Positions 16,775-24,537 of a stretch of DNA of 58,281 nt are shown in pieces. The stretch lies in NCBI GenBank assembly GCA_022822855.1, contig JAJDYG010000018.1:1-58281 (forward strand). Reading direction: 5' to 3'. The notes under the pieces were generated by a model. It had not been told where the DNA came from. It saw only the letters and a list, made by a program, of their open reading frames with translations, and made no database searches. A program made the position numbers and the translations under genes. The first letter of the stretch is position 1. The number at the start of each line of letters is the position of its first letter. Source of the stretch: Dehalococcoidia bacterium. GTDB lineage: Bacteria; Chloroflexota; Dehalococcoidia; Bin125.

Positions 16775-17497
16775 ATGTCCAACCGCGATGCCCACACGTC
16801 GACGCAGACCCTGGTCCCTTTCCGCCTGCCGGACCCTCCTGACCGGCATCCGGACGAAGTGACCTCCTACGACTACGTCCACCTCGTTGGCAATCCGCAC
16901 TTCCTGGCGCGGCATTTCGGCCGTCCCGAGTCCACGCTCGTCACCGCCGAGAAGTTCATCACCGCCCAACTTCGCTCGCGGCCGGTGCGCGTGCCCGACC
17001 TGCTGATCGCCTTTGAAGTCGATACGGACTTGTACTACGAGCAGAACGGTTACGTGATCTCGGATCAGGGCAAGCCGCCGGACTTCATTCTGGAAGTGGC
17101 TTCGCCGAGCACGGCCCGGGTGGACACGGTCGACAAGCGTGAGGACTACGCCGCATTCGGGGTGAGGGAGTACTGGCGCTTCGACCATACGGGCGAGTCG
17201 CATGGGACGCGCCTGGCCGGGGATCGGTTGGTCGGCGACCATTACGAGCCGATTGCAATCGTGGAGACCGCGCCGGGCGTGCTGCAGGGCGAGAGCGAGG
17301 CCCTGAACCTCTGGCTGCGCTGGGAGGACGGCGAACTCGGTTGGTATGACCCGGCGACGGGCGAGCACATCCCCACGTTCGACAGCACCCAGGCCGAACT
17401 CGCCGCCGAACGAGAGGCGCGCCAGGCCTCGGAGTCCAGAGTCCGCGAACTGGAAGCCGAGATACGTCGGCTGCAGGAGAGAGAACCGCGCGGCTAA
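16775..17497 (+). CDS. Uma2 family putative PD-(D/E)XK nuclease, complete
   Basis: 240 residues. The nuclease core is PDLLIAF (Asp75), FILEVASPST (Glu107) and DKREDYAAFGVREYW (Lys121). The C-terminus (EAEREARQASESRVRELEAEIRR, split here as EAEREARQAS and ESRVRELEAEI) is a coiled coil that could mediate dimerisation. ACGGAG precedes the ATG, and a TAGAAT (16748-16753) overlaps the end of the preceding gene. A very close paralogue of the truncated gene at the left edge. Confidence 0.87.
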   Translation: MSNRDAHTSTQTLVPFRLPDPPDRHPDEVTSYDYVHLVGNPHFLARHFGRPESTLVTAEKFITAQLRSRPVRVPDLLIAFEVDTDLYYEQNGYVISDQGKPPDFILEVASPSTARVDTVDKREDYAAFGVREYWRFDHTGESHGTRLAGDRLVGDHYEPIAIVETAPGVLQGESEALNLWLRWEDGELGWYDPATGEHIPTFDSTQAELAAEREARQASESRVRELEAEIRRLQEREPRG

Positions 17498-17582
17498 CCC
17501 GGATATGCCGACTTCCGGTCCACCCATATCATCCCGGTAACTGCACCTCACTCCCGAACGAATCTTCCGGAGGCGCTTCGCG

Positions 17583-18203
17583 GTGGAAATTCTCATCTTC
17601 CTAGTCATCTGGGCAGCCTTCGGCGTCGGCGGCGCGATGATCATGTCAGGCAAAGGCCGGAGCGGTTGTGGAGGATTCGCGATTGGAGTGCTGCTAGGAC
17701 CGATCGGACTTGTTATGGCGCTACTCATGCGCCCAAGTGAAGAGAACGAGGCAGAACGACAGCTGCGCATTGATCAGATGAAGGGCGGCATGACGGCCCA
17801 AGCGGCAGGTACACACGGCCCAGTTGAGGAACCGCGAATCGGAGTCAACATCGAATGGGCGATATTCCCAACTAAGGGGAGCCGATACCGGTGGGAATGC
17901 AGGCTGTGTCGTCAAAGCGGTCAATGGGTAGCGCCTCGCGAAGAAGCTGTGCGTCAGTCGAGACTCCACCAATGTTCCAGTAGGGCCACAACACCATCGC
18001 CCGCACCAGTGAATCCACCTCCAGCAGTAACCACGGAACCGAACGTGTTCGTCCGTGAGCTTGAACAGATCGACGCCACAATGCGCTACCGGTGGGAATG
18101 CGATTCGTGTGGCAAGGCGGGGGAGTGGACGGAGGACGAGGTAGGGGCCGAGAGTCAAGCTGAAGAGCATACCTGTGCGCGACGCATTCCCCGCCGACGC
18201 TAG
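17583..18203 (+). CDS. Membrane-anchored protein with two CCHC zinc-binding-like repeats
   Basis: 206 residues from GTG at 17583, with GGAGG 9 nt upstream. Two hydrophobic helices at residues 2-20 and about 28-48 are separated by a glycine-rich turn, followed by a charged stretch. Then come two copies of a similar module: RYRWECRLC...LHQC and RYRWECDSC...EEHTC, each offering Cys-x2-Cys plus His-x-Cys. This suggests two small zinc domains on the cytoplasmic or outer face. No named family is recognised. Base use is less GC-biased than the flanking genes. Confidence 0.7.
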   Translation: MEILIFLVIWAAFGVGGAMIMSGKGRSGCGGFAIGVLLGPIGLVMALLMRPSEENEAERQLRIDQMKGGMTAQAAGTHGPVEEPRIGVNIEWAIFPTKGSRYRWECRLCRQSGQWVAPREEAVRQSRLHQCSSRATTPSPAPVNPPPAVTTEPNVFVRELEQIDATMRYRWECDSCGKAGEWTEDEVGAESQAEEHTCARRIPRRR

Positions 18204-18205
18204 TC

Positions 18206-18895
18206 ATGCCTCGCCGACGCCAGACCCCCAATCCTCTCCGACCCACCGCGATCATCAACCGACTGACCCGCGAGGCCCCGCTGACGCCTTGGCGAGCCAC
18301 CAACGATCCCGTGACCGAGCTTGTCCTCACCCTGCTGTCGCAGAACACCTCCGACACCAACTCCGGGCGGGCCTTTCAGCAACTGCTGAAGCGCTATCCG
18401 GACTGGGACTCGGTGCTCGAAGCGCCGGTCGAGGAGCTGGAGGAGACGATCCGGCCGGGCGGACTGGCCCGGACCAAGGCGCCGCGTATGCAGGCGCTGC
18501 TGACCATGCTGCGCGAGCGGCTGGGTCAGGACTGGGACGCCTCCCGACTCGAAGACATGCCAATCGACGAAGCAAAGACCTGGCTCACCGAACTCCCCGG
18601 CGTCGGGCCCAAGACCGCGGCCTGCGTGCTGCTGTTCTCTCTGGGGCGGCCCGCGCTGCCGGTTGACACTCACGTGCATCGCGTCGCGATCCGACTCGGC
18701 CTGATCGGTCCGAAAGTCGCCGCCGTACCCGCCCACGACATGCTCGAGGCCCAGCTCCCGCCCGACAAGTACTACGACTTCCACGTCACCCTCATTCGTC
18801 ACGGTCGCCGAGTCTGTCACAAGCAACGACCGAAGTGTGCGGAGTGCGTCCTCCTCGACCGCTGTCCCGGAGCCGACGAGTTCATCTACGACTGA
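18206..18895 (+). CDS. nth: Endonuclease III-like DNA glycosylase/lyase
   Basis: 229 residues. The helix-hairpin-helix LPGVGPKTAACV holds the catalytic Lys, and PVDTHVHRVAIRLGL holds the catalytic Asp. A C-terminal Fe-S loop has the exact C-x6-C-x2-C-x5-C spacing (CHKQRPKCAECVLLDRC). Expected to excise oxidised pyrimidines and cut the abasic site. It starts 2 bp after the previous stop. A close alternative is another HhH-GPD glycosylase with the same cluster. Confidence 0.9.
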   Translation: MPRRRQTPNPLRPTAIINRLTREAPLTPWRATNDPVTELVLTLLSQNTSDTNSGRAFQQLLKRYPDWDSVLEAPVEELEETIRPGGLARTKAPRMQALLTMLRERLGQDWDASRLEDMPIDEAKTWLTELPGVGPKTAACVLLFSLGRPALPVDTHVHRVAIRLGLIGPKVAAVPAHDMLEAQLPPDKYYDFHVTLIRHGRRVCHKQRPKCAECVLLDRCPGADEFIYD

Positions 18896-18948
18896 GTCTC
18901 AACGCTGTAGCCTCATCACCGTCTGATGCCCGACCAAGGAGACCGACC

Positions 18949-20478
18949 ATGAGCGCCATCGCACAAACGACCGCCGGCCAGATCGAAGGAACCGAAGAGA
19001 ACGGACTCTGCGTCTTCCGAGGTGTCCCCTTCGCCGCTCCGCCGGTCGGCGAACTCCGATTCAAGCCGCCCCAGCCCGTCGAGCCCTGGGACGGCGTCCG
19101 CGAGGCCACATCCTTCGGACCGATCTCTCTGCAGGCCCCGAACGAGATGCTGGAAGCGCTCCTGCCGGTTTCCGATCCGCCCCAGCCGCAGAGCGAGGAC
19201 TGCCTCTACCTCAACGTCTGGACCCCGGGACTCGATGACGGCGCCCGCCCCGTCATGGTCTGGATCCACGGCGGCGCGTTCACCATCGGATCGGGCAGCG
19301 AGGACTACTACAACGGCGCCAACCTCGCCTCCCGAGGCGATGTCGTCATCGTCACGATCAACTACCGACTCGGCGCCCTCGGCTTCCTCAACCTGCCCGC
19401 CCTCGGCCAGACCAACTTCGGCATGCGCGACCAGGTCGCGGCGCTCAAGTGGGTCCAGGCCAACATCGCCGGCTTCGGCGGCGACCCCAACAACGTCACC
19501 ATCTTCGGCGAATCCGCCGGCGGCATGAGCGTCGCCTCCCTGATGGCCTCGCCCGAGGCCGCCGGACTCTTCCAGAAGGCCATCCCCCAGAGCGGCGCCG
19601 GACACAACGCCCTCAGCGCCGAGGAGACCAACGCCACCGCCCTCAAGTTCTGCCAGGCCCTCGGCGTCGATCCCGACGACGTCGACGCGCTGATGGCCGC
19701 CGACCCCGCCGACATCCTCGCCGCCTCGGTCGCGGTCGATCCGATCGCCAGCGCTGAGTCCGCCTCCGACATGGCCGACGCCGGCGCATCCGCCACACCG
19801 CAGATGCCATTCCAGCCCGTGATCGATGGCGCATTCCTCTCCAAGCTTCCGATCGATCACATCCGCGACGGCTCGGCCGACAACATCGCGACCCTGGTCG
19901 GATCGCTCGATGAAGAGATGAAACTGCTCGCCGCCGCCGGGCCGGCGGAGCCGATGAGCGAAGAGGCCGCGACGGCCGTGTTCGGGATGATTCATCCAGA
20001 ACCCGAGGCTGCATACGGCACCTATCGAGCAGCCCGACGCGAACGCGGCGAGGATGACTCCCCGGACGAGATCTTCGTCGCCGCAATCGGCGACATCATG
20101 CTGCGCGTCCCAGGCCTCAGACTGGCCGACGCTCAGACCTCCCGCGCACCGACCTACGCCTACCTGTTCGACTGGAAATCGCCCGGCATGGACGGCGCGC
20201 TGGGCTCCTGCCACGCGCTCGAGCTGCCCTTCGTCTTCGGCACCCATGACGCCGCCCCAGAATTCTGCGGCAGCGGGCCCGTCGCCGACGCCTTCTCCGA
20301 ACTCACCATGGACACCTGGCTCGCCTTCGCCAGGACCGGCAACCCCGCCACCACCGGAGCCGAAGCACCCACCTGGGATCCCCAAGCCAAGCCAATCCAG
20401 GTCCTCGGCGACAACCCCCGCGTCGAGCACGACTGGCGAGGCCCCGAAGTCGGCGTCTGGGACGAAGTCATCTCGTAG
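18949..20478 (+). CDS. Type B carboxylesterase
   Basis: 509 residues. SEDCLYLNVWTP, oxyanion HGGAF (107-111), nucleophile elbow GESAGG (Ser189), and LGSCHALELPFVFG with the catalytic His are all in place. The ATG at 18949 follows AAGGAG. No signal peptide, so probably cytoplasmic. It is followed by a lactonase-like gene on the same strand, suggesting a small ester/lactone catabolic pair, though a palindromic repeat separates them. Confidence 0.92.
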   Translation: MSAIAQTTAGQIEGTEENGLCVFRGVPFAAPPVGELRFKPPQPVEPWDGVREATSFGPISLQAPNEMLEALLPVSDPPQPQSEDCLYLNVWTPGLDDGARPVMVWIHGGAFTIGSGSEDYYNGANLASRGDVVIVTINYRLGALGFLNLPALGQTNFGMRDQVAALKWVQANIAGFGGDPNNVTIFGESAGGMSVASLMASPEAAGLFQKAIPQSGAGHNALSAEETNATALKFCQALGVDPDDVDALMAADPADILAASVAVDPIASAESASDMADAGASATPQMPFQPVIDGAFLSKLPIDHIRDGSADNIATLVGSLDEEMKLLAAAGPAEPMSEEAATAVFGMIHPEPEAAYGTYRAARRERGEDDSPDEIFVAAIGDIMLRVPGLRLADAQTSRAPTYAYLFDWKSPGMDGALGSCHALELPFVFGTHDAAPEFCGSGPVADAFSELTMDTWLAFARTGNPATTGAEAPTWDPQAKPIQVLGDNPRVEHDWRGPEVGVWDEVIS

Positions 20479-20489
20479 AGGTGATCACC

Positions 20490-20512
20490 AGTCCCCGCTT
20501 CACGCGGGGACC
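20490..20512. repeat. Palindromic repeat, family B copy 1
   Basis: GTCCCCGCTTCACGCGGGGAC is a 7-8-bp stem hairpin followed by CCGCTCCC. The same frame (GTCCCCG...CGGGGAC) recurs at 23350-23371 and 23428-23450. It lies between the esterase and lactonase genes and could also attenuate read-through. Confidence 0.7.
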
Positions 20513-20606
20513 CGCTCCCTCCCTGGAGAAGCCTCCGATGAGCAGAGGAGGGCGGCCCGCGGCCCCCTTTACCCTGCCCACGAAACCCAACCAAAGGACA
20601 CACACC

Positions 20607-21557
20607 ATGCCGCTCACCCCAATCCGCAAAGACCAACTCAGCAAAATCGGCGTCGGCGTCCAGCGACCCGAGGACGTCGTCGTCTCCCGCGACGGCCGGG
20701 TCTGGATGTCCGACCAGGCCTCGGCGGCCGCCGAAGCCCTGCCCGACGGCACGCTCAACCGAGTCGGCAACGCCGGCGGCTCGCCCAACGGCAACAACAT
20801 GGACGCCCAGGGCCGGATCATCATCGCCAACGTCGGTGGACTCGAAGGCGACGGAGGCTCCGGTCCCGTCCAGCGACTCGACGTCGACACCGGCGAGATC
20901 GAGATCCTCGCCGACCAGATCGACGGCATCCCGCTGGTCGCCTCCAACTACCCCCACGTCGACTCCAGGGGCCGCATCTGGGTCACCCACTCGACCTCGC
21001 GCTCCGGCGGCGACGCCTTCTCCGGAGACCCGGACGGCTTCCTCTTCCGGATCGAAACCGATGGCTCCCTGACCATGCTCGCGACCGAGATCGAGTTCGC
21101 CAACGGCATCACCCTCGACCCGCGCGAGGAGAATGCCTACGTCTGCTCGACCACCGGCTGCCACGTGCTGCGCTATCCGATCAACGAGGACGGCTCCCTC
21201 GGCGAAGCCGAGGTCTACGGACCCCAACTCGGCAAAACAGTCCAGGACCTGGCCGCCATGCGACCGCTCAGCGCCGAACAGCGCGGCGAGCTTGGACTCA
21301 CCGACGGCTGCGGCTTCGACCAGGAGGGCAACCTCTGGGTCACCCTGCCAATGTCCAACAAGGTCGTCGCCATCACGCCGCAGTTCGAGGTCGTCACGAT
21401 GATCGAAGATCTCGAGGGCGAGATCATGCAGGCCCCGACCAACGTCAGTTGGGGCGGCGACGACATGTCCGACCTCTACATCGGCTCGATCCGCAGCGAC
21501 TACGTCGTCCACGCCAGATCCCCCATCCCCGGCGAGCCGCTGATCCACCAGCGCTAG
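20607..21557 (+). CDS. SMP-30/gluconolactonase-like beta-propeller protein
   Basis: 316 residues from the ATG at 20607 (AAAGGA upstream). Repeating blade motifs: RPEDVVVSRDGRVWMSD, GNNMDAQGRIIIAN, YPHVDSRGRIWVTHS, FANGITLDPREENAYVCST and DGCGFDQEGNLWVTLP. The Asn of FANGI and the Asp of DGCGFD fit metal ligands of the SMP-30 family. Likely a calcium- or zinc-dependent lactonase of unknown substrate. Confidence 0.87.
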   Translation: MPLTPIRKDQLSKIGVGVQRPEDVVVSRDGRVWMSDQASAAAEALPDGTLNRVGNAGGSPNGNNMDAQGRIIIANVGGLEGDGGSGPVQRLDVDTGEIEILADQIDGIPLVASNYPHVDSRGRIWVTHSTSRSGGDAFSGDPDGFLFRIETDGSLTMLATEIEFANGITLDPREENAYVCSTTGCHVLRYPINEDGSLGEAEVYGPQLGKTVQDLAAMRPLSAEQRGELGLTDGCGFDQEGNLWVTLPMSNKVVAITPQFEVVTMIEDLEGEIMQAPTNVSWGGDDMSDLYIGSIRSDYVVHARSPIPGEPLIHQR

Positions 21558-21594
21558 CCGACAGCACAGTGCCGACCCAGCGAGGCGCCTGTCA

Positions 21595-23268
21595 GTGCGC
21601 CTAGCCACCACGCCGGCAGGGCGGATCCTGAGGCCTGCCCTGCGGCCGAGGCCGCCGGGCTACGGGCTCGACGATCTGCGCGGCGACCTGATCGGCGGCC
21701 TGCTCGCCGGCGTGACCTCGATCCCCTTCGCCATCGGGTTCGGAATGCTCTCCGGGCTCGGACCGGTCGCCGGCATGTACGGCTCGATCGCGTTTGCCCT
21801 GAACTCCGCCATCGTCGGCGGCGGACGGGGCATCCTGATCTCGCCGTCTCTGGTCGTCTCGATGATCCTCGCCCAATACAGCGACTCGGTGATCGAGGCG
21901 GCCGCGATCGGCGTTCTGGCCGGCCTGATCCAGATCGTCTTCGCCGCTCTGGGCCTGGGACGCTACATCGCCTATCTGCCGCACTCCGTGCTCGCCGGTT
22001 TCTGGTCCGGACTCGGAATCCTGCTGCTCTTCAGCCAGATTGGACACGCGATCGGCATCGATCCCGCCGCCTCCGGCGTCGTTCCCGTCGTCGACGAGGT
22101 GATCGAACGGTTCGGCAGCCGCAGCAGCGACGCGCTCACGCTGATCCTGATCAGCCTCGCCGTGGCGCTGATCTGGCGGGGCAGGGTCGCCGTCAAGCTG
22201 CCGAGGTCGTTGATCGTCCTCGTCGTCGGCACGCTGCTGGGCGTGCTCTGGCTCGATGCCGCGCCGCCCGTGCCGTCGCTCACCTTCCAGTCTCCGGGAT
22301 TCGAACTCTCGGGCCTCTCGTTTGGTCTCCTCGTCGACGTCATCGAACCGGCCATTCTGGTTGCATTGCTCAACACCCTGGCGATGCTCGTCGGCGCGAT
22401 CAACTGCGATCTGGTCAGCGGCTCCGACCACCAACCGAACCGGCTCACCTTCGGGCTGGGACTCGGAACCGTCGTCACCGCCTCGATCGGCGGCCTGCCG
22501 GGCGCGATCGGACCGGCCAGCCTGGTCTTCACCTACAACGGCGGACGCACCGCCATCGGCTGCCTGACCGTGCTCGTCGTCGTGGTCGCCGCCGTCACCG
22601 TGCTGGAAGGGGTGATCAGACAGATCCCCCTGTCCGTCATCGCCTTCATCATGATCGTCACGGCGTTGCAGATGATCGATTGGCGCTTCCTTCGCAGCAT
22701 TCCTCGGATCGAGAAGTCCTACGCATTCAGCATGGTGGCGACCATGCTCTGTACCGTCTTCGTCGGCTTCGTCGACGGTGTCCTGGTCGGCGCGATCTTG
22801 ACCCTCGTGCTCAATGCCCGGCGAGATGAACGACACGAGCTTGGCGGGCTGATCTCGGTTCCACTTCTGGATCGCGTGCTGTTCCGCGGCACCGGCGCTG
22901 CCGAGCGAGACCCGTTCGACGCCCACTGCGGTCTGGTCGTCTTCCCCGAGCGGGTCACGACCGCCTCGGCGCGGCAGCTCAGGCGCTCTCTGACGCCCGA
23001 CATCGAGGGGCATCGCATCGTCATTCTCGACGCCTCGCGCACCCGGACGATCGACGACTCCGGCGCCACGATGATCTCTGAGGCAATCCGCGTCGGGCAG
23101 CAGGGAGCGCACCTGGTCGTGATCGTCGCATCGCTGGGCCCCAACGTCGGCCGAATGCTGCGAGCCTTGATCGAGCTCAACCACGCCTCGGACACCCACT
23201 TCGCCGACACCATCGAAGAGGCTCACCGAATCGCCCGCGAGGAACTGCTCAAGCTCGACCAGGGTTAA
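21595..23268 (+). CDS. SulP/SLC26 family anion transporter with C-terminal STAS domain
   Basis: 557 residues from GTG. The membrane domain begins with GDLIGGLLAGVTSIPFAIGFG, the SulP signature region, and runs through about 11-12 helices to near residue 405. A STAS domain follows (GHRIVILDASRTRTIDDSG is its conserved strand-loop). Transported ion (sulfate, bicarbonate or another) cannot be told. No strong ribosome site is seen, and it begins 37 bp after the lactonase stop. Confidence 0.9.
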   Translation: MRLATTPAGRILRPALRPRPPGYGLDDLRGDLIGGLLAGVTSIPFAIGFGMLSGLGPVAGMYGSIAFALNSAIVGGGRGILISPSLVVSMILAQYSDSVIEAAAIGVLAGLIQIVFAALGLGRYIAYLPHSVLAGFWSGLGILLLFSQIGHAIGIDPAASGVVPVVDEVIERFGSRSSDALTLILISLAVALIWRGRVAVKLPRSLIVLVVGTLLGVLWLDAAPPVPSLTFQSPGFELSGLSFGLLVDVIEPAILVALLNTLAMLVGAINCDLVSGSDHQPNRLTFGLGLGTVVTASIGGLPGAIGPASLVFTYNGGRTAIGCLTVLVVVVAAVTVLEGVIRQIPLSVIAFIMIVTALQMIDWRFLRSIPRIEKSYAFSMVATMLCTVFVGFVDGVLVGAILTLVLNARRDERHELGGLISVPLLDRVLFRGTGAAERDPFDAHCGLVVFPERVTTASARQLRRSLTPDIEGHRIVILDASRTRTIDDSGATMISEAIRVGQQGAHLVVIVASLGPNVGRMLRALIELNHASDTHFADTIEEAHRIAREELLKLDQG

Positions 23269-23349
23269 CAAGAGATCACCGCCAACCTCTGTTCCCCGAG
23301 GGGACCTGCGCGTAAACCGGAATTCAGGTCCCTCATCCCTCCGATCCCA

Positions 23350-23371
23350 GTCCCCGATTTATTCGGGGACC
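23350..23371. repeat. Palindromic repeat, family B copy 2
   Basis: GTCCCCGATTTATTCGGGGAC then CCGCTCGGTCC. Same stem and downstream CCGCTC as the copy at 20490. It is part of a 251-bp gap (23269-23519) that otherwise holds only repeats and a promoter. Confidence 0.7.
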
Positions 23372-23427
23372 CGCTCGGTCCCCCCGTTTCATATCTGGCA
23401 GGTCGCCGTCCAGGCGGAAAGGGAACG

Positions 23428-23450
23428 GGTCCCCGAACAAGTCGGGGACC
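23428..23450. repeat. Palindromic repeat, family B copy 3
   Basis: GGTCCCCGAACAAGTCGGGG followed by ACC makes a 9-bp stem with a short loop. With copy 2 it brackets about 55 bp of unrelated sequence. Confidence 0.7.
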
Positions 23451-23507
23451 GGACCTTGTCGATGTACGCGCAAGTCTCCCGATGGAGATGCCGAGGGCAG
23501 AGGGGGC

Positions 23508-23513
23508 TACGCT
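23508..23513 (+). promoter_or_regulatory. Putative -10 box TACGCT for leaderless small membrane protein transcript
   Basis: TACGCT ends 6 nt before the ATG at 23520; the identical box and spacing occur before apt. Confidence 0.4.
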
Positions 23514-23519
23514 CAGCGC

Positions 23520-23864
23520 ATGTCTACATTGCGAACGCGCCTCTGGCCCGGCGACCGCCTCACCATCGCGATCCTGCTCTACGCCATCTGGATCCCGTTG
23601 ATCGTCGTGCTGATCAACGACATCGACGACAACCAGGACGCCAACGGGGCCAGCGAGGTCCGCACGGAGGATGACGAGCCCGGCGACTTCGCCGACACCG
23701 TCGGCTGGACCTGGGGCGTCCTCTGGATCGGCTACGCCGCGCTGGCCGCCTGGCTCGCGCGGATCAAGGGCCGCAGTCCAATCCGCTGGGGCCTCGCCAG
23801 CCTGCTCACCTTCATCGCCCTCTTCCCCTTCCTGGCGGTCGCACCCGACCGCCATGCCGAATAG
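23520..23864 (+). CDS. Small hypothetical membrane protein, three predicted helices
   Basis: 114 residues. Hydrophobic segments at about 15-33 (LTIAILLYAIWIPLIVVLI), 62-80 (VGWTWGVLWIGYAALAAWL) and 91-107 (GLASLLTFIALFPFLAV), with an acidic loop (RTEDDEPGDFAD) between the first two. No family is recognised. Its last codons and stop lie in the first copy of a 29-bp tandem duplication. It precedes the helix-turn-helix gene on the same strand by 154 bp; a functional link is untested. Confidence 0.65.
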   Translation: MSTLRTRLWPGDRLTIAILLYAIWIPLIVVLINDIDDNQDANGASEVRTEDDEPGDFADTVGWTWGVLWIGYAALAAWLARIKGRSPIRWGLASLLTFIALFPFLAVAPDRHAE

Positions 23865-23892
23865 CGGTCGCACCCGACCGCCATGCCGAATA
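23835..23892 (+). repeat. 29-bp perfect tandem duplication over a stop codon
   Basis: Two identical 29-bp units (23835-23863, 23864-23892) begin GCGGTCGCACCCGACCGCCA, and a decayed third begins at 23893. The first copy encodes the C-terminus of the membrane protein and its stop. Each unit contains the imperfect inverted pair GCGGTCG/CGACCGC. Confidence 0.95.
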
Positions 23893-23955
23893 GCCGTCGC
23901 CCCCGAGCGCCAACGCGAGTAATCCACAACTGAATCCCAATCAACAGTTCTGTGT

Positions 23956-23985
23956 TTGACTACCGCGCCGTCTTTGCCCAATATC
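23956..23985 (+). promoter_or_regulatory. Putative promoter of the helix-turn-helix gene
   Basis: TTGACT (23956-23961) and AATATC (23980-23985) are separated by 18 bp in an AT-richer patch. A short inverted repeat AACTG/CAGTT (about 23928-23949) lies just upstream and could be an operator. Start-site mapping is lacking. Confidence 0.35.
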
Positions 23986-24017
23986 AGAACATATATAGCG
24001 AATCGCGAGGAGGTCCC

Positions 24018-24509
24018 ATGTCCTGTCATCCCAAGCACATCGAAGCCGAACCACTCAAGCTTCCGCCGCTCGAACGACGGCCGCTGCTGTTCGAGGCCGC
24101 CCGGCTCCGCGCCCAGGGACTCAAACTGCGTCAAATCGGCGAGCAAATGGGCTGCTCTCGCGGCACCGTCGCCAACTACCTGCAGGAATTCGAGCGCCAT
24201 CGCTTCCAGCTCCTTCAGACCGTCGCCGTTGACCAGATCCTCGACAGCGTCCTCGCAATTGTCGCCTCCGACGACGACGAGACGCCAGTCCAGGTCCGCG
24301 ACCGCCTCCACGCCGCCCGAGAACTTCGCCTCCTGCTCTCCGCCCTGCCCGGGCTCGCCGATTATGACGAGCAACAGCGCCAGCACGACGTCGAGTACCA
24401 GGGCAGGGTCGCCGCCTGGAAGGAATACGCCGCCTCCGAAGAACAGCAGCATCTAGAGCAGGCCGCCTCAAACGACGAAAACCCCGCCTACAACGGGCGC
24501 TCGGCCTGA
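24018..24509 (+). CDS. Helix-turn-helix DNA-binding protein next to the TTGGACANNN array
   Basis: 163 residues from the ATG at 24018, supported by GAGGAGGT 5 nt upstream. A homeodomain-like HTH spans about residues 29-61: ARLRAQGLKLRQIGEQMG, then CSRGTVANYLQEFER, with the recognition helix around SRGTVANYL. The middle (about 66-118) is helical and may oligomerise (QILDSVLAIVASDDDETP, then VRDRLHAARELRLLLSALPG). The tail is charged and rich in Q/E. The HTH resembles those of phage small-terminase or resolvase proteins, but no recombinase, ATPase or nuclease domain follows. Twelve 10-bp repeats start 28 bp after its stop, making it the obvious candidate to bind them; this is inference. Confidence 0.8.
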   Translation: MSCHPKHIEAEPLKLPPLERRPLLFEAARLRAQGLKLRQIGEQMGCSRGTVANYLQEFERHRFQLLQTVAVDQILDSVLAIVASDDDETPVQVRDRLHAARELRLLLSALPGLADYDEQQRQHDVEYQGRVAAWKEYAASEEQQHLEQAASNDENPAYNGRSA

Positions 24510-24533
24510 CATCGGCCTGAAATCGGCTTGCGC
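24501..24533 (+). repeat. Three 11-bp tandem units over the HTH stop codon
   Basis: TCGGCCTGACA, TCGGCCTGAAA and TCGGCTTGCGC follow one another with exact 11-bp spacing. The TGA stop of the HTH gene is in the first unit. They lead directly to the 10-bp array. Confidence 0.85.
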
Positions 24534-24537
24534 GTCG

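Noticed and set aside
18916..20430. Long minus-strand frame opposite the carboxylesterase
   Set aside because: The plus strand carries all esterase motifs with proper codon use; the minus frame is Gly/Val/Arg-rich without motifs.
21601..23271. Long minus-strand frame opposite the SulP gene
   Set aside because: Translation is a D/E/R/Q-rich shadow of hydrophobic codons; the plus frame is a complete SulP-STAS protein.
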